Shown: in pieces, positions 35,598 to 44,328 of the stretch
Numbering within the stretch: position 1 is the first letter of the stretch
Layout: each line of letters begins with the position of its first letter
Assembly (NCBI GenBank): GCA_963717765.1
Contig: CAVQWX010000005.1
Span: 1-64,000 of the forward strand
DNA from: JACDER01 sp963717765
GTDB lineage: Bacteria > Actinomycetota > Thermoleophilia > Gaiellales > Gaiellaceae
DNA length: 64,000 nt
Direction: 5' to 3'
Made by a program: the position numbers and the translations under genes
The notes under the pieces: model-generated
The model's input: only the letters and a program-made list of their open reading frames with translations
The model's database searches: none
Told to the model about the DNA's origin: nothing

Positions 35598-36629
35598 CTA
35601 CTCCGCCGATGAGCGCGACCAGAGGTTGAGGGTGCTCTCGGTCGCGTGATGGTCGATCTCCGCCAGCTCGTCGTCGGAGAAGCCGAGGTTGTCGAGCGCG
35701 CCCAGCGAGTCCTCGAGGTGAGAGACGCTCGAGGACCCGACCAGTGTCGAGGTCATTCGCGGGTCGCGCAACGTCCAGGCGAGCGCGAGCTGCGCCAGCG
35801 ACTGCCCGCGCCGGGTGGCGACCTGGTTCAGGGCGCGGATCTTCCCGAGCGTCTCGTCGGTCAGCAGCTCGGGTGAGAGCGAGCCGTCGCGCGCCGCGCG
35901 CGAGTCGGCCGGGATGCCGTCGAGGTACTTCGCCGTGAGCATCCCCTGCGCGAGCGGCGAGAAGCAGATGCACCCGACGCCGAGCTCGCCGAGCGTGTCG
36001 AGCAGCTCCGGCTCGATCCAGCGGTTCAGGAGCGAGTACGACGGCTGGTGAATGAGGAGCGGCGTCCCGAGCGCGGCGAGGCTGTCGTACGCCTCGCGCG
36101 TCTTCGGCGCTGAGTAGGACGAGATGCCCGCGTATAGGGCCTTGCCCGAGCGCACGGCTGTGTCGAGAGCGCCCATCGTCTCCTCGAGCGGAGTGTCAGG
36201 GTCGAACCGGTGCGAGTAGAAGATGTCGACGTAGTCGAGCCCCATACGCATGAGCGATTGGTCGAGCGAGGCGAGCAGGTACTTGCGCGAGCCCCATTCG
36301 CCGTACGGGCCGGCCCACATGTCGTAACCCGCCTTCGTCGAGATCACGAGCTCGTCGCGGTAGGGACGCAAGTCCGACGCCAGGACGCGCCCGAACGTCT
36401 CCTCGGCCGACCCGTAGGGCGCCCCATAGTTGTTCGCGAGGTCGAAGTGCGTGACCCCGAGGTCGAACGCTCGAAGGAGGATCGCCCGCGACGCCTCGAG
36501 CGGCCGGTCGCCCCCGAAGTTCTGCCAGAGGCCGAGCGAGATCACGGGCAGCTTCACACCGCTGCGCCCACTCCGCCGGTACTGCATCGAGTCGTAACGC
36601 GTCGGCGAAGCGGTGTGGGGCACGCTCAC
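35598..36629 (-). CDS. Aldo/keto reductase, YghZ/GAP-reductase-like
   Basis: A 343-aa AKR barrel. Signature regions: VTHFDLANNYGAPYGSAEE with the catalytic Asp and Tyr, VISTKAGYDMWAGPYGEWG with the Lys, and YSHRFDPDTPLEETMGAL with the His. The insertion after the Lys is typical of L-glyceraldehyde-3-phosphate reductase (YghZ). Reduces aldehydes with NADPH. Monocistronic. Confidence 0.9.
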   Translation of the reverse strand: MSVPHTASPTRYDSMQYRRSGRSGVKLPVISLGLWQNFGGDRPLEASRAILLRAFDLGVTHFDLANNYGAPYGSAEETFGRVLASDLRPYRDELVISTKAGYDMWAGPYGEWGSRKYLLASLDQSLMRMGLDYVDIFYSHRFDPDTPLEETMGALDTAVRSGKALYAGISSYSAPKTREAYDSLAALGTPLLIHQPSYSLLNRWIEPELLDTLGELGVGCICFSPLAQGMLTAKYLDGIPADSRAARDGSLSPELLTDETLGKIRALNQVATRRGQSLAQLALAWTLRDPRMTSTLVGSSSVSHLEDSLGALDNLGFSDDELAEIDHHATESTLNLWSRSSAE

Positions 36630-36727
36630 GATTCTATGACCCCGGGTTGACCGGTTCGGCCGCGCCGCTGTACGGCCCGCCCGTGATGGGCAGCCGCCAG
36701 CGCCTCGTTCTCGCGACGTGCCCGGGG

Positions 36728-37009
36728 CTAGCGCAGAATCTCGGTGTTGCCGTACTCGTCGACCGTGATGATCTTGCGGATTTCACTGCCGGTGCTCGGC
36801 GCCTGAGGAGTCGTGAGGGCAGTGTGAAGCAGGTGCAATAGATACATCGAGCGCCGCATCCTCACCATCACGGCCTGGAAATCCTCCTGCGATTCCAGAC
36901 TCCAGCCGCGTTTCACTTCGTTGGCGACCGCCTGCGTAAGCAGCGCTTCACGCTCCTCCGCACTCTTCGCGGTGCGAGCGGTCGGCGTGCTTTCCGCCCC
37001 TGCCTCCAC
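36728..37009 (-). CDS. Small conserved protein of unknown function
   Basis: A 93-aa acidic protein with AVANEVKRGWSLESQEDFQAV in the centre and a C-terminal KIITVDEYGNTEI. The centre resembles short actinobacterial proteins that contain WxxESQxDxQAV; no function is known. It is followed on the same strand only by the aldo/keto reductase gene about 100 bp away. Confidence 0.6.
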   Translation of the reverse strand: MEAGAESTPTARTAKSAEEREALLTQAVANEVKRGWSLESQEDFQAVMVRMRRSMYLLHLLHTALTTPQAPSTGSEIRKIITVDEYGNTEILR

Positions 37010-37122
37010 GGCTGCCTCCCTCCTCTTCGGGCTGCGGCGATCCTACTCCAGCCAACAGCACTCGAACTTGGGAGCTCGTTGCGGGGGGAAGCTCTGCTCG
37101 CCTCCGCGAAAATGAGCTTGTT

Positions 37123-37170
37123 CCGCCGAAAATCGCGATGCGAGCGCGAAGCGCGAGCCGATTTTTGGCG
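37123..37170 (-). terminator. Long hairpin behind tRNA-Lys
   Basis: CCGCCGAAAATCG (37123-37135) pairs with CGATTTTTGGCGG (37158-37170) with one mismatch. It lies directly downstream of tRNA-Lys on the minus strand and probably terminates or processes that transcript. Confidence 0.55.
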
Positions 37171-37173
37171 GGA

Positions 37174-37246
37174 GTGGGCCGGGCAGGGATCGAACCTGCG
37201 ACCTTGGGATTAAAAGTCCCCTGCTCTACCGACTGAGCTACCGGCC
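37174..37246 (-). tRNA. tRNA-Lys (anticodon TTT)
   Basis: A full 73-nt cloverleaf: acceptor GGGCCGG/CCGGCCC, D arm GCTC..GAGC, anticodon loop CTTTTAA, T arm GCAGGTTCGATCCCTGC. CCA is not encoded. The outermost anticodon-stem pair is G-A, a mismatch. A convenient 44-bp gap separates it from the divergent tRNA-Glu. Confidence 0.95.
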
Positions 37247-37290
37247 CGGGCGTCGGAAGCCCGCTGGGACAGCGTACTATCGAGATAGCC

Positions 37291-37363
37291 GCCCCCATCG
37301 ACTAGCGGCCCAGGTCGCGGCCCTTTCAAGGCCGTAGCGCGGGTTCGAATCCCGCTGGGGGCA
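37291..37363 (+). tRNA. tRNA-Glu (anticodon TTC)
   Basis: A 73-nt cloverleaf: acceptor GCCCCCA/TGGGGGC, anticodon loop CTTTCAA flanked by GGCC stems, T arm GCGGGTTCGAATCCCGC. CCA is not encoded. Divergent from tRNA-Lys. Confidence 0.95.
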
Positions 37364-37478
37364 AATCGTTGTGAAGACATCAACGAGTCTGCCAAGACCT
37401 CGACGGTCGTCGACAATCAGGGCGTAAGGGTCGTGCCGGTCCGACCTAAGCACCCAACCGCGATGAAGGACCCAAGCT

Positions 37479-38456
37479 TTGACACCACCTCCACCACTGC
37501 CCAGCTGGTTCGGGCCGAGGGCCAGCACCGATGACCCCGCGGTCGCCGCGCTGCTCGATCAGGTCGCGCCTGCCAGGACGTGGCAAGACATCGGCGGCGG
37601 TTTCAATCTGAACATCCGGCTCGACGGGGCTGCACCGCTCGTCCTGCGTGTGCATCGACCATGGGTGACGCGCGCCCGCGTGGCGGGATTGCGCCGGTTG
37701 CGCGAGCGACTCCAGCGCGCAGGGATTCGGGTCGCGCGGCCGGTGCCGATCCTCGGTCGGGAGCTCGCCAGGGCCGGTGGCCGCTGGGCGGAACTCGAAG
37801 AGTTTGTCCCGCATGTGCAGCCAAGCCCAAGCCAGGAGTCGTACCTGCGGCTGTTCGAGGAGCTCGGCCGCTTTCACGCGGGGCTGCGCGCGGCCTGGGA
37901 GCCGGACCTGCCCGAGCCGCTCGACGACCACCGAACTCACCGCCAGTTGCACTACTGGCTCGGTTTCACGCGTCGCCGTCTGGGCGCTGGGGCCGAGCCT
38001 GTGGTGCGCCGCGCCAAGCTCCTCCTCGACGAGCTGGGCAGAGCCCGGCGTGGCGTCGACCTCCCGCGCGCTCCGATCCACGGCGACTACAAGCTCGGCA
38101 ACGCTGTCCAGCTGTCGGATGGTTCCTGGTTGAATCTCGATCTGGATTTCGTGCGCATCCGGGAGCGGCTCTACGACGTGGCCGCCAGCCTGTACTGGGC
38201 ATCTGAGAGTGGCGCCAACGTCGAGCTCCGCGAACTCTGCGACGCTTACGACAGCTCCGCTCCCGAACCAGTGACGCCCGACGAGCGCCGGTTGCTCCCG
38301 GCGCAGATCACCCTGATTCCCTTGCACTGGGTCGCAACGGCCGGGTTTATGGACCGGCGCCTCTCGTCCGTTGCCATGGAGGGCGTGCCTGAGGCGGAGA
38401 GAGCGATGGACGCGGCCGAGGCGTGGTGGGCACGCCGCGACGAATTGACGTGGTAG
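37479..38456 (+). CDS. Aminoglycoside-phosphotransferase-family kinase
   Basis: A 325-aa APH-fold protein. Catalytic loop PIHGDYKLGNAV and the metal motif LDLDFVRIRERLYDVA (DFG equivalent) are intact; an N-lobe strand LVLRVHR carries the usual region near the ATP lysine. Substrate unknown; many such proteins phosphorylate sugars or choline rather than drugs. TTG start at 37479. Confidence 0.8.
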   Translation: MTPPPPLPSWFGPRASTDDPAVAALLDQVAPARTWQDIGGGFNLNIRLDGAAPLVLRVHRPWVTRARVAGLRRLRERLQRAGIRVARPVPILGRELARAGGRWAELEEFVPHVQPSPSQESYLRLFEELGRFHAGLRAAWEPDLPEPLDDHRTHRQLHYWLGFTRRRLGAGAEPVVRRAKLLLDELGRARRGVDLPRAPIHGDYKLGNAVQLSDGSWLNLDLDFVRIRERLYDVAASLYWASESGANVELRELCDAYDSSAPEPVTPDERRLLPAQITLIPLHWVATAGFMDRRLSSVAMEGVPEAERAMDAAEAWWARRDELTW

Positions 38457-38702
38457 TCCGGCCGGGCCGAGGTGCTAGGAGCCGGTAGCGTTCGCTCCCT
38501 TGACTCGGGGGAGAAGCGGCAAAAGACCCGCGGACATGACCTTCTATCCGCCGGTTTCGGTGTTTCTCGGTGACTGAGGCAAATGCCAGCTCGTGTGGAT
38601 CGAGCGCACGTACAACCGCCGGCGCTCCTAACCGCTTGCTCAAGAGTGGGCGAAGTGGTTGCACGAAGCTGCTCAGGCGGGACGAGAAGCAGTGCTGGGC
38701 AG

Positions 38703-39335
38703 CTACGCCTGCGTGAATCCATGCAGCCGGCCCCCCGTGCTCGCGCCCTTCCCTGCCTCGTCTGTCGGAGCTGGAGGTTCGGGCGCAGGCGCCGGGGTGA
38801 CGCCCACGCCGTCGATCCGGAGCTCGTACAGGAACTCCGGATCGTCGAGGTCCTTCAGTTGCTGCTCCTCCGACTGCGATATCGACACGCCGTCCGGAAC
38901 GGTTGAACCGAGAAGTGCCCGTGTCGTCTCCGAGAGCAGGACGACACCGCCGCGCCCGACGCCGCAGATACGGGCTGCCCGGACGACGTCCAGGCCGAGG
39001 TATCCCTCGTCGCCGACAGCAGGCTCGCCCGTATGCAGGCCGATCCGCACACGAACGACGGCTTCGCCGGGCCAAGCGGTCCGTGCGTGAGCTCGCTGAA
39101 CCTCGATCGCCGCCGCCACCGCCTCACGGGCGCGGGGGAACGCGAAGAAGAACGAATCGCCCTGAGTGTCAATCTCGACTCCGCCCGCCGGGCTAAAGGT
39201 GTCGCGGACGATGCTGCGGTGAGCTCTGAGCACGTCCCGGTACCGATCCCCGAGCTGCTTCAGCAACGCAGTCGACGCCTCCATATCCGTGAACACGCAT
39301 GTGATCGTCCCGGCCGGCAGCGACATGAGTGCCAT
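38703..39335 (-). CDS. Class III adenylate/guanylate cyclase catalytic domain protein
   Basis: A 210-aa protein. Metal residue D17 lies in CVFTDMEASTALLKQLGD and the second acidic site in DTQGDSFFFAF (D60); IGLHTGEPAVGDEGYLGLD and the C-terminal QQLKDLDDPEFLYEL complete the domain. It usually forms a dimer making cAMP. In relatives this domain is often fused to an ATPase; here it stands alone with a proline-rich tail. Confidence 0.85.
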   Translation of the reverse strand: MALMSLPAGTITCVFTDMEASTALLKQLGDRYRDVLRAHRSIVRDTFSPAGGVEIDTQGDSFFFAFPRAREAVAAAIEVQRAHARTAWPGEAVVRVRIGLHTGEPAVGDEGYLGLDVVRAARICGVGRGGVVLLSETTRALLGSTVPDGVSISQSEEQQLKDLDDPEFLYELRIDGVGVTPAPAPEPPAPTDEAGKGASTGGRLHGFTQA

Positions 39336-39397
39336 CGTAGAGCGGTTGGCGCACCGGACGACCTGTCGTCACGTGAGAAGGGAGGGTCTCTCGGTCC

Positions 39398-39449
39398 GGA
39401 AGACTCTCGATCTCCTGGGAGCGGTTGGAAGCTGTCTCAGCAGGTGCAA
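39398..39449. repeat. Diverged direct repeat, copy 1, right of the cyclase gene
   Basis: About 52 bp (GGAAGACTCTCGATCTCC ... GAAGCTGTCTCAGCAGGTGC) related to 40416-40469. The two copies flank the methyltransferase gene. In copy 2 the minus strand can encode a short peptide; copy 1 is degraded. Confidence 0.5.
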
Positions 39450-39539
39450 ATCGCTCGGGGTTGGCGAGCTCTGTGCCGACCGCGAGCCCTGGGCTCGGGG
39501 CCGCCGCCGGCCTGCAGGGAGTGGCCTGCTGTGGCGGGT

Positions 39540-40280
39540 TCAGGCGATGAGCAGGCGAAGACCAAGCTCTGCTGCCTCGAGATCGAGGAGGTCGCGGTTG
39601 CGTTCGGCCCACCGACCAGATGAGAGGTCATCACGGAGGCCGCGCACCGCCCTCTGCTCGGCGGCCGGCCCGACGCTCGCCCACACCGATATTCCGCGAC
39701 GGACGTTCTCGTCCAGATAGGCCTCGGGGCGGCGCCAGTACGCCTCGAAGAAGCCGTCGGCGCAATCCCACGGAACGAGCACCGGCTCCATCCGGGCGCC
39801 GATCGCGCTGGCCAGTTCGGTGGCGAGGCCGACGCGGGAGGCAGCGACCTCGGGCAGGTAGTCACGAGTAAGCCAGAACCGACGACGCCAACTCCGGTCA
39901 GTCGTCTCGCACGTGAACACCACCACGCGGCGAGCCACGCGCCGCATCTCGCGGAGGCCGGCAATCGGGTCCTGCCAGTGATGAACGGTGGCAAAAGCCA
40001 TGGCGGCGTCGAAGGACTGATCCTCGAATGGAAGGCTCTCCGCGGGGGCAGCCACACACCGCGCTGCGCCCGCGGGCCGCTGCGCCCGCATGACTGCCGA
40101 CGGCTCCACTGCGGTGACCTCACGGTCGGCCGGTTCATAGGAGCCGGTGCCAGCCCCGACATTGAGAACGGTCCGCGCATCGCCGAGCGCGGCCCAGACT
40201 TGCGCGGCGATCCGCGGCTCGGTGCGCCGCGTCGCGGTGTAGGTCGCTCCGAGGATGTCATACAACGGCGCGCCGGACAT
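39540..40280 (-). CDS. SAM-dependent class I methyltransferase
   Basis: A 246-aa Methyltransf_11-type enzyme. Motif I is VLNVGAGTGSYE, motif II region VTAVEPSAVM, and post-I FEDQSFDAAMAFATVHHW. The start at 40280 (MSGAPLYDILG) has AAGGGCAG upstream; an ATG at 40313 is possible but lacks a ribosome-binding site. Substrate unknown. Flanked by two diverged repeats. Confidence 0.82.
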   Translation of the reverse strand: MSGAPLYDILGATYTATRRTEPRIAAQVWAALGDARTVLNVGAGTGSYEPADREVTAVEPSAVMRAQRPAGAARCVAAPAESLPFEDQSFDAAMAFATVHHWQDPIAGLREMRRVARRVVVFTCETTDRSWRRRFWLTRDYLPEVAASRVGLATELASAIGARMEPVLVPWDCADGFFEAYWRRPEAYLDENVRRGISVWASVGPAAEQRAVRGLRDDLSSGRWAERNRDLLDLEAAELGLRLLIA

Positions 40281-40415
40281 GGCACTGCCCTTGCTGCCAC
40301 CACCGCTGCGCATAACCGAATCGTGACTCTATCCCGTGAACGTCGTAGCCCGGTTCCGAGGGAGGCCGTCAAGAGACGCCACTCCCTCAACACGGAAGGC
40401 ATCGTTCACTTCCTC

Positions 40416-40469
40416 GGAAGGTTCTTGATCTCCCGAGACAGGTTCGAAAGCTGTCTCATGAGGTGCACC
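40416..40469. repeat. Diverged direct repeat, copy 2, left of the phosphoesterase gene
   Basis: About 54 bp (GGAAGGTTCTTGATCTCC ... GAAAGCTGTCTCATGAGGTG) related to 39398-39449; see that entry. Confidence 0.5.
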
Positions 40470-40485
40470 AAGTAGTCCTTATCCA

Positions 40486-40515
40486 AACCCAGGCCGGCAA
40501 AAGCTTGCCTGGGTT
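40486..40515 (-). terminator. Hairpin downstream of the phosphoesterase gene
   Basis: AACCCAGGC (40486-40494), 12-nt loop, GCCTGGGTT (40507-40515): perfect 9-bp stem, 43 bp after the phosphoesterase stop. No clear U-tract on the minus strand. Confidence 0.45.
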
Positions 40516-40557
40516 CCTTTGTAGGCAACTGCTCGACCGCGGTGCGAGCGCTGAGAG

Positions 40558-42390
40558 TCAGGGCTCGAGCGCGGCGGCGACCGACGTCTGCGCGTCGACC
40601 CACGCCCGCATCATCGGCGGAAGCGCGAGGTACTGGTACGACCCCGGGACGACCGTCGCGAGCCAGGCCGTCAGCTCGGGCGAGAAGATGTCGGCCAGGA
40701 ACGGCTTCGCCCGGAAGACGCTGGAGAGGTCGTTGACGGCGGCGTCCCGCGCCGTGAGCGGAGCGAGTCCGTAGCGGTGCTCGATCGTCGCGAGAATCGA
40801 GCTCGTATCGTGCTGAGTGTGGTCGATGACGTAGTTACCGCTGAGGAACGGCGCGATGATCAGAGCGGGGATACGCGTTCCAGGCCCCCACTGGTCGTGC
40901 GGTCCGGGCGTGCTGCCTTGACCCGGCGGCGGCACGTGATCCCACTGCCCGCCGAACTCGTCGTACGTGACCACGACCATCGTGTCCTGTGCGCACGCGC
41001 TCCCCACGATCATCTGCAGGAGGTCGACGAGGTGAGTGCTGCCGACCGGGGCGCTCGCGTACCCAGGGTGCTCGTTCTCCTCGCCGATTGGCTTGACGAA
41101 GCTGACCGGCTTCAGCTGACACGAGGAGCCGGACAGCTGGGCCTGCTGGATGAACGCGGCCTCGTCGCCCAGGTGCGCAGTGCGCGCCACAGTCCCGGGC
41201 GCGTAGGTGGCGAAGTAGTTGAACGGCTGATGGTGGAACTGGAAGAGCTTGTCCGGGCAGTTCGGATAGACGGCTCCGGACATCGTCTCCGAGTTGCACG
41301 CTCCGCTCGTGCCCTGGGTCCATCCCGGCCCGCCGACGTCTCCGTTCGCATTCGACCAGCCTCCCGAGTACCAGGCCCAATCGACGCCGGCTGCGCTCAG
41401 CTCGTCGCCGATGTTCGCGCTCGTCTGCGGCGGCAGCCGGCGGATGTCCGGCGTCCCGGGCTGGTAGGGCTGGTAGAACGGCTGGACGGTGTTGACGGCG
41501 AAGTCGCCGCAGGTGACGCCCGGCGGCGTGGGGCCGCGGTTCGCCGGCGGGTTGCACGACACGGTCAGCGGCTTGTCGAGAACCTGGCTCGAGGGCGAGA
41601 TGTAGAACGGCGTGTTTCCCGGCATCCCGTTGACGTCGACCACGGAGTGCAAGTCGTCTGCGGAGCCGTCGTTGAGGGCGTTCGTGAAGACCGCGGCCGT
41701 CGCCGAGACGAGGAAGAAGTGGTTGGAGAACGAGCCGCTCACGTTGCCCTGGAAGAAGTCGTCCGCGATCGCATACCAGGGGTGCAGCGGCTGGTGCAGG
41801 TACTCGTAGATCGGCAGGCCCTTCGTGTTGTAGACGCCCATCGTGAGACCCGCCGCGTCGCTTCCGGTGACGTAGCGGTCGGACTTCCCGCCGTCGAGCT
41901 GATAAAGCGCCTGGTAGTACTTGTGCGCGAGGTCGCGCGTACAGCCGCCGGGGAGCCCCTGTCCGTTCAGGACTCCGTTCGGATAGTTGGCGCCAGGCGG
42001 AGGGCAGGTGTTCGCAGAAGCGGGGATGTACTGGTCGATGGTGAACGGCTCATTCCCGAACGCGCTCGTGAACGCCGTGCCGGTCGTGCTGTCGGTGCAC
42101 ATCGACGGGAGGGGCGGGGAGCTGAGGTTGACGTCGTTCTGCCAGAGGCAGGCGAAGGGATTGCCGGCCTGGTTGACCTGGATGGTGTGGGCCGGGTCGG
42201 CGCTGCTGAGACCGTTCACCCCTTCCCAGCCGCCGTACAGGTTGTCGAAGCTGTGGTTCTCCTCGTAGATGACCACGATGTGCCCTATCTGGCTCAGCGG
42301 ATCGGCGGCGCGGGCGCTCGACGTGAACCACGCCGCTCCGGCTGCAAGCGCGAGCGCGGCGACGACCAGGATTCCTCTCGTGCGTGCGAT
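40558..42390 (-). CDS. Secreted phosphoesterase (phospholipase C / acid phosphatase family), start uncertain
   Basis: The conserved part starts at 42276 with VVIYEENHSFDNLYGG, the metal-binding motif of the phosphoesterase family (non-haemolytic phospholipase C, AcpA-like). Later VVVTYDEFGGQWDHVPPPG carries the other metal residues. The frame stays open to 42399, just after an in-frame TAG, and that stretch encodes a convincing signal peptide (ILVVAALALAAGAAW). It holds no ATG, GTG or TTG, so the start is non-standard (ATC 42390 or CTG 42369) or an indel hides it. Using GTG 42276 would remove the signal. Confidence 0.8.
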   Translation of the reverse strand: MARTRGILVVAALALAAGAAWFTSSARAADPLSQIGHIVVIYEENHSFDNLYGGWEGVNGLSSADPAHTIQVNQAGNPFACLWQNDVNLSSPPLPSMCTDSTTGTAFTSAFGNEPFTIDQYIPASANTCPPPGANYPNGVLNGQGLPGGCTRDLAHKYYQALYQLDGGKSDRYVTGSDAAGLTMGVYNTKGLPIYEYLHQPLHPWYAIADDFFQGNVSGSFSNHFFLVSATAAVFTNALNDGSADDLHSVVDVNGMPGNTPFYISPSSQVLDKPLTVSCNPPANRGPTPPGVTCGDFAVNTVQPFYQPYQPGTPDIRRLPPQTSANIGDELSAAGVDWAWYSGGWSNANGDVGGPGWTQGTSGACNSETMSGAVYPNCPDKLFQFHHQPFNYFATYAPGTVARTAHLGDEAAFIQQAQLSGSSCQLKPVSFVKPIGEENEHPGYASAPVGSTHLVDLLQMIVGSACAQDTMVVVTYDEFGGQWDHVPPPGQGSTPGPHDQWGPGTRIPALIIAPFLSGNYVIDHTQHDTSSILATIEHRYGLAPLTARDAAVNDLSSVFRAKPFLADIFSPELTAWLATVVPGSYQYLALPPMMRAWVDAQTSVAAALEP

Positions 42391-42550
42391 GACGTGAGGC
42401 TACGACCTCTGAGCGGCCTTTGCAACCTCGGCCGAGCGAGCATCCAGGTGATCCGGCTACCACCTGGTGAAGAGGATCCCGGCCGCTCGCGATGAACCCA
42501 AGGGATGTCTGAAACGGCTCGGGCAGGACCGGTCGGAGTAGGCTGCCCCG

Positions 42551-43624
42551 ATGCGCGTCCTATACGGGGTCGTGGGCGAAGGGCTCGGCCATGCGACGCG
42601 TTCACGGGTGGTTGCCGAGCGCCTGCTCGAGCGGCGAAACGAGGTCAAGATGGTCGCGTCCGGGCAGGCGTTGCCGTACCTTCAGCAGTACCTCCCGGAC
42701 GTGGAGGAGATCTGGGGCACGAGCTTCGTCCTCGAACAGGGCGAGGTGAAGCGCTGGAAGACCTTTTCGAGCAATGTCCGCGGCGGCGCGAAGCGCGTCC
42801 CGCAGTCCTGGTCGACGGGAACGGCGATAGCCCGCGCGTACGCGCCGGACCTCGTGCTCACCGACTTCGACGCGTTCTCGTACCTCTACGCCAAGACGTC
42901 CCGGAAGCCCGTGATAAGCATCGGCAACATGGACATGGTCGGGCGCTGCAAACACGACGCCGAGATCCTTCGCGGCCTCCGGCCGGACTACGTCACCGCC
43001 CGCGCTTACGTCAACACCAAGCTCCCGCGCGCCGACCATTACATCATCGCGACGCTCTTCCGCCCTCGGGTGCGCCTGCGGCGCACGACGCTCGCACCGC
43101 CGCTCCTCAGGCCTGAGATCTTCGAGGTGCGGCCCGAACGCGGCGACCATCTGCTCGTCTACGGGAGGATCGGCGACGCGGCGATCGCCGCCCTCGATGC
43201 GAGCGGCCTCCCCTGTCTGATCTACGGGGCCCGGGATGGCCTGACCGAGGATGCGCGAGAGGGAAGGCTGGTCTACCGCCCGTTCTCGAACGAAGGGTTC
43301 ATCGACGACCTCCGCCGCGCCCGGGGGGTCGTCGCCGCGGCCGGCCACTCGCTGATGAGCGAGGCGGTGTACCTGCACAAGCCGATGCTCGCGCTGCCCC
43401 TGGCCGGCCAGTTCGAGCAGGGGATGAACGCGCGCTATCTCGAGCGCATGCACTACGGCACCTGGGCGACAAAGCTCGACGAGCCTGCGCTCGAGCGCTT
43501 CCTCGAGCGCGAGGCGCTTCACGAGCTCGCGCTCGCGGAGTACGAACAGGACGGCAATGTCGAGACGCTCCGAACGATCGAGCAAGTGATCGAACACGTC
43601 ATGGCCGGACGGAGGCGAGTTTGA
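42551..43624 (+). CDS. GT-B glycosyltransferase (MurG/GT28-like)
   Basis: A 357-aa protein. The N-terminus VLYGVVGEGLGHATRSRVV has the glycine-rich GLGH loop of GT28/MurG-like enzymes; the C-terminal domain has GVVAAAGHSLMSEAVYLHKP and LAGQFEQGMNARYLER, the donor-binding part. First gene of a three-gene operon with a membrane protein and a NodB deacetylase; likely makes a surface glycan or glycolipid. Confidence 0.83.
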   Translation: MRVLYGVVGEGLGHATRSRVVAERLLERRNEVKMVASGQALPYLQQYLPDVEEIWGTSFVLEQGEVKRWKTFSSNVRGGAKRVPQSWSTGTAIARAYAPDLVLTDFDAFSYLYAKTSRKPVISIGNMDMVGRCKHDAEILRGLRPDYVTARAYVNTKLPRADHYIIATLFRPRVRLRRTTLAPPLLRPEIFEVRPERGDHLLVYGRIGDAAIAALDASGLPCLIYGARDGLTEDAREGRLVYRPFSNEGFIDDLRRARGVVAAAGHSLMSEAVYLHKPMLALPLAGQFEQGMNARYLERMHYGTWATKLDEPALERFLEREALHELALAEYEQDGNVETLRTIEQVIEHVMAGRRRV

Positions 43625-44328
43625 ACGAGGTCGACATCGGAAGGACGCTCCTCCTGTTTGCCTGGGCGTTCGGCCTCGCGGCGATCGAGATCGAGATCGA
43701 GGGCGGCCGCGGCTGGGCCGAGAACCTCCCGACCTGGTTTCGCAAGCGTGGGCCGGTCGGCCGACTGTACGGGAGCGTGATGGGCAACCGGCCGCTCACC
43801 GGGTACCACGTCTACGCATTCACGATCCCCATGCTCCTGCTCCACCTGCCGTTCGTCTCGGGTGTCCACTGGACCCTGGCGCGCGAGCTGATCGTCCTCG
43901 CAACGTACTTCTCCCTGGCGGTCGTCTGGGACTATCTGTGGTTCGTGCTCAATCCCGCGTACACGGTGAGGCGTTTTCGCCGCGGGGCAGTCTGGTGGTT
44001 CGAGGTTCCGTGGATCTGGCGGTTCCCGATCGACTACTACCTCGGGATCGCCCTCTCGGTCGTCCTGGCCGCCCTGGCGACATGGGCGGCCGGCGACGCA
44101 GAGCCGCTCCGTCGCCAGCTGTGGTTCCTCGCGGGTCTGGCTGTCCTGGTCGCGCTCACGGTGCTCGTCGCTCCGCTGTACCACGGCTGGTACCGGCGGA
44201 TGCGGCGCGCGGGGGCCGACGACCGCGCGGTGACGCCGATGTATCCGCCGCCCGAGCCCGATGCGGTTTGGAACGGCGGGCCGCCGGACCTGCACGCGCT
44301 CGAGACGGAGACGGAGGCGAAGCGATGA
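43621..44328 (+). CDS. Polytopic membrane protein of unknown function
   Basis: A 235-aa protein with about five membrane spans (TLLLFAWAFGLAAIEIEIEG, FTIPMLLLHLPFV, LIVLATYFSLAVVWDYLWF, YLGIALSVVLAALATWA, FLAGLAVLVALTVLVAPLY). The TTG start overlaps the preceding TGA (TTGA). No family recognised; operon context suggests envelope glycan work. Confidence 0.65.
   Translation: MNEVDIGRTLLLFAWAFGLAAIEIEIEGGRGWAENLPTWFRKRGPVGRLYGSVMGNRPLTGYHVYAFTIPMLLLHLPFVSGVHWTLARELIVLATYFSLAVVWDYLWFVLNPAYTVRRFRRGAVWWFEVPWIWRFPIDYYLGIALSVVLAALATWAAGDAEPLRRQLWFLAGLAVLVALTVLVAPLYHGWYRRMRRAGADDRAVTPMYPPPEPDAVWNGGPPDLHALETETEAKR

Larger units (their letters stand above)
40406..40528 (-). pseudogene. Short gene tail or small protein
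   Basis: A 40-codon frame from TTG at 40528 reads FAGLGLDKDYLVHLMRQLSN then LSREIKNLPRK and stops at 40406. It looks like the C-terminus of a real protein. The related sequence at 39398-39449 is frameshifted. No strong start is visible. Confidence 0.3.

Noticed and set aside
37210..37416. Minus frame ending SSVGRAGDF across tRNA-Glu
   Set aside because: A familiar translation artefact of tRNA genes.
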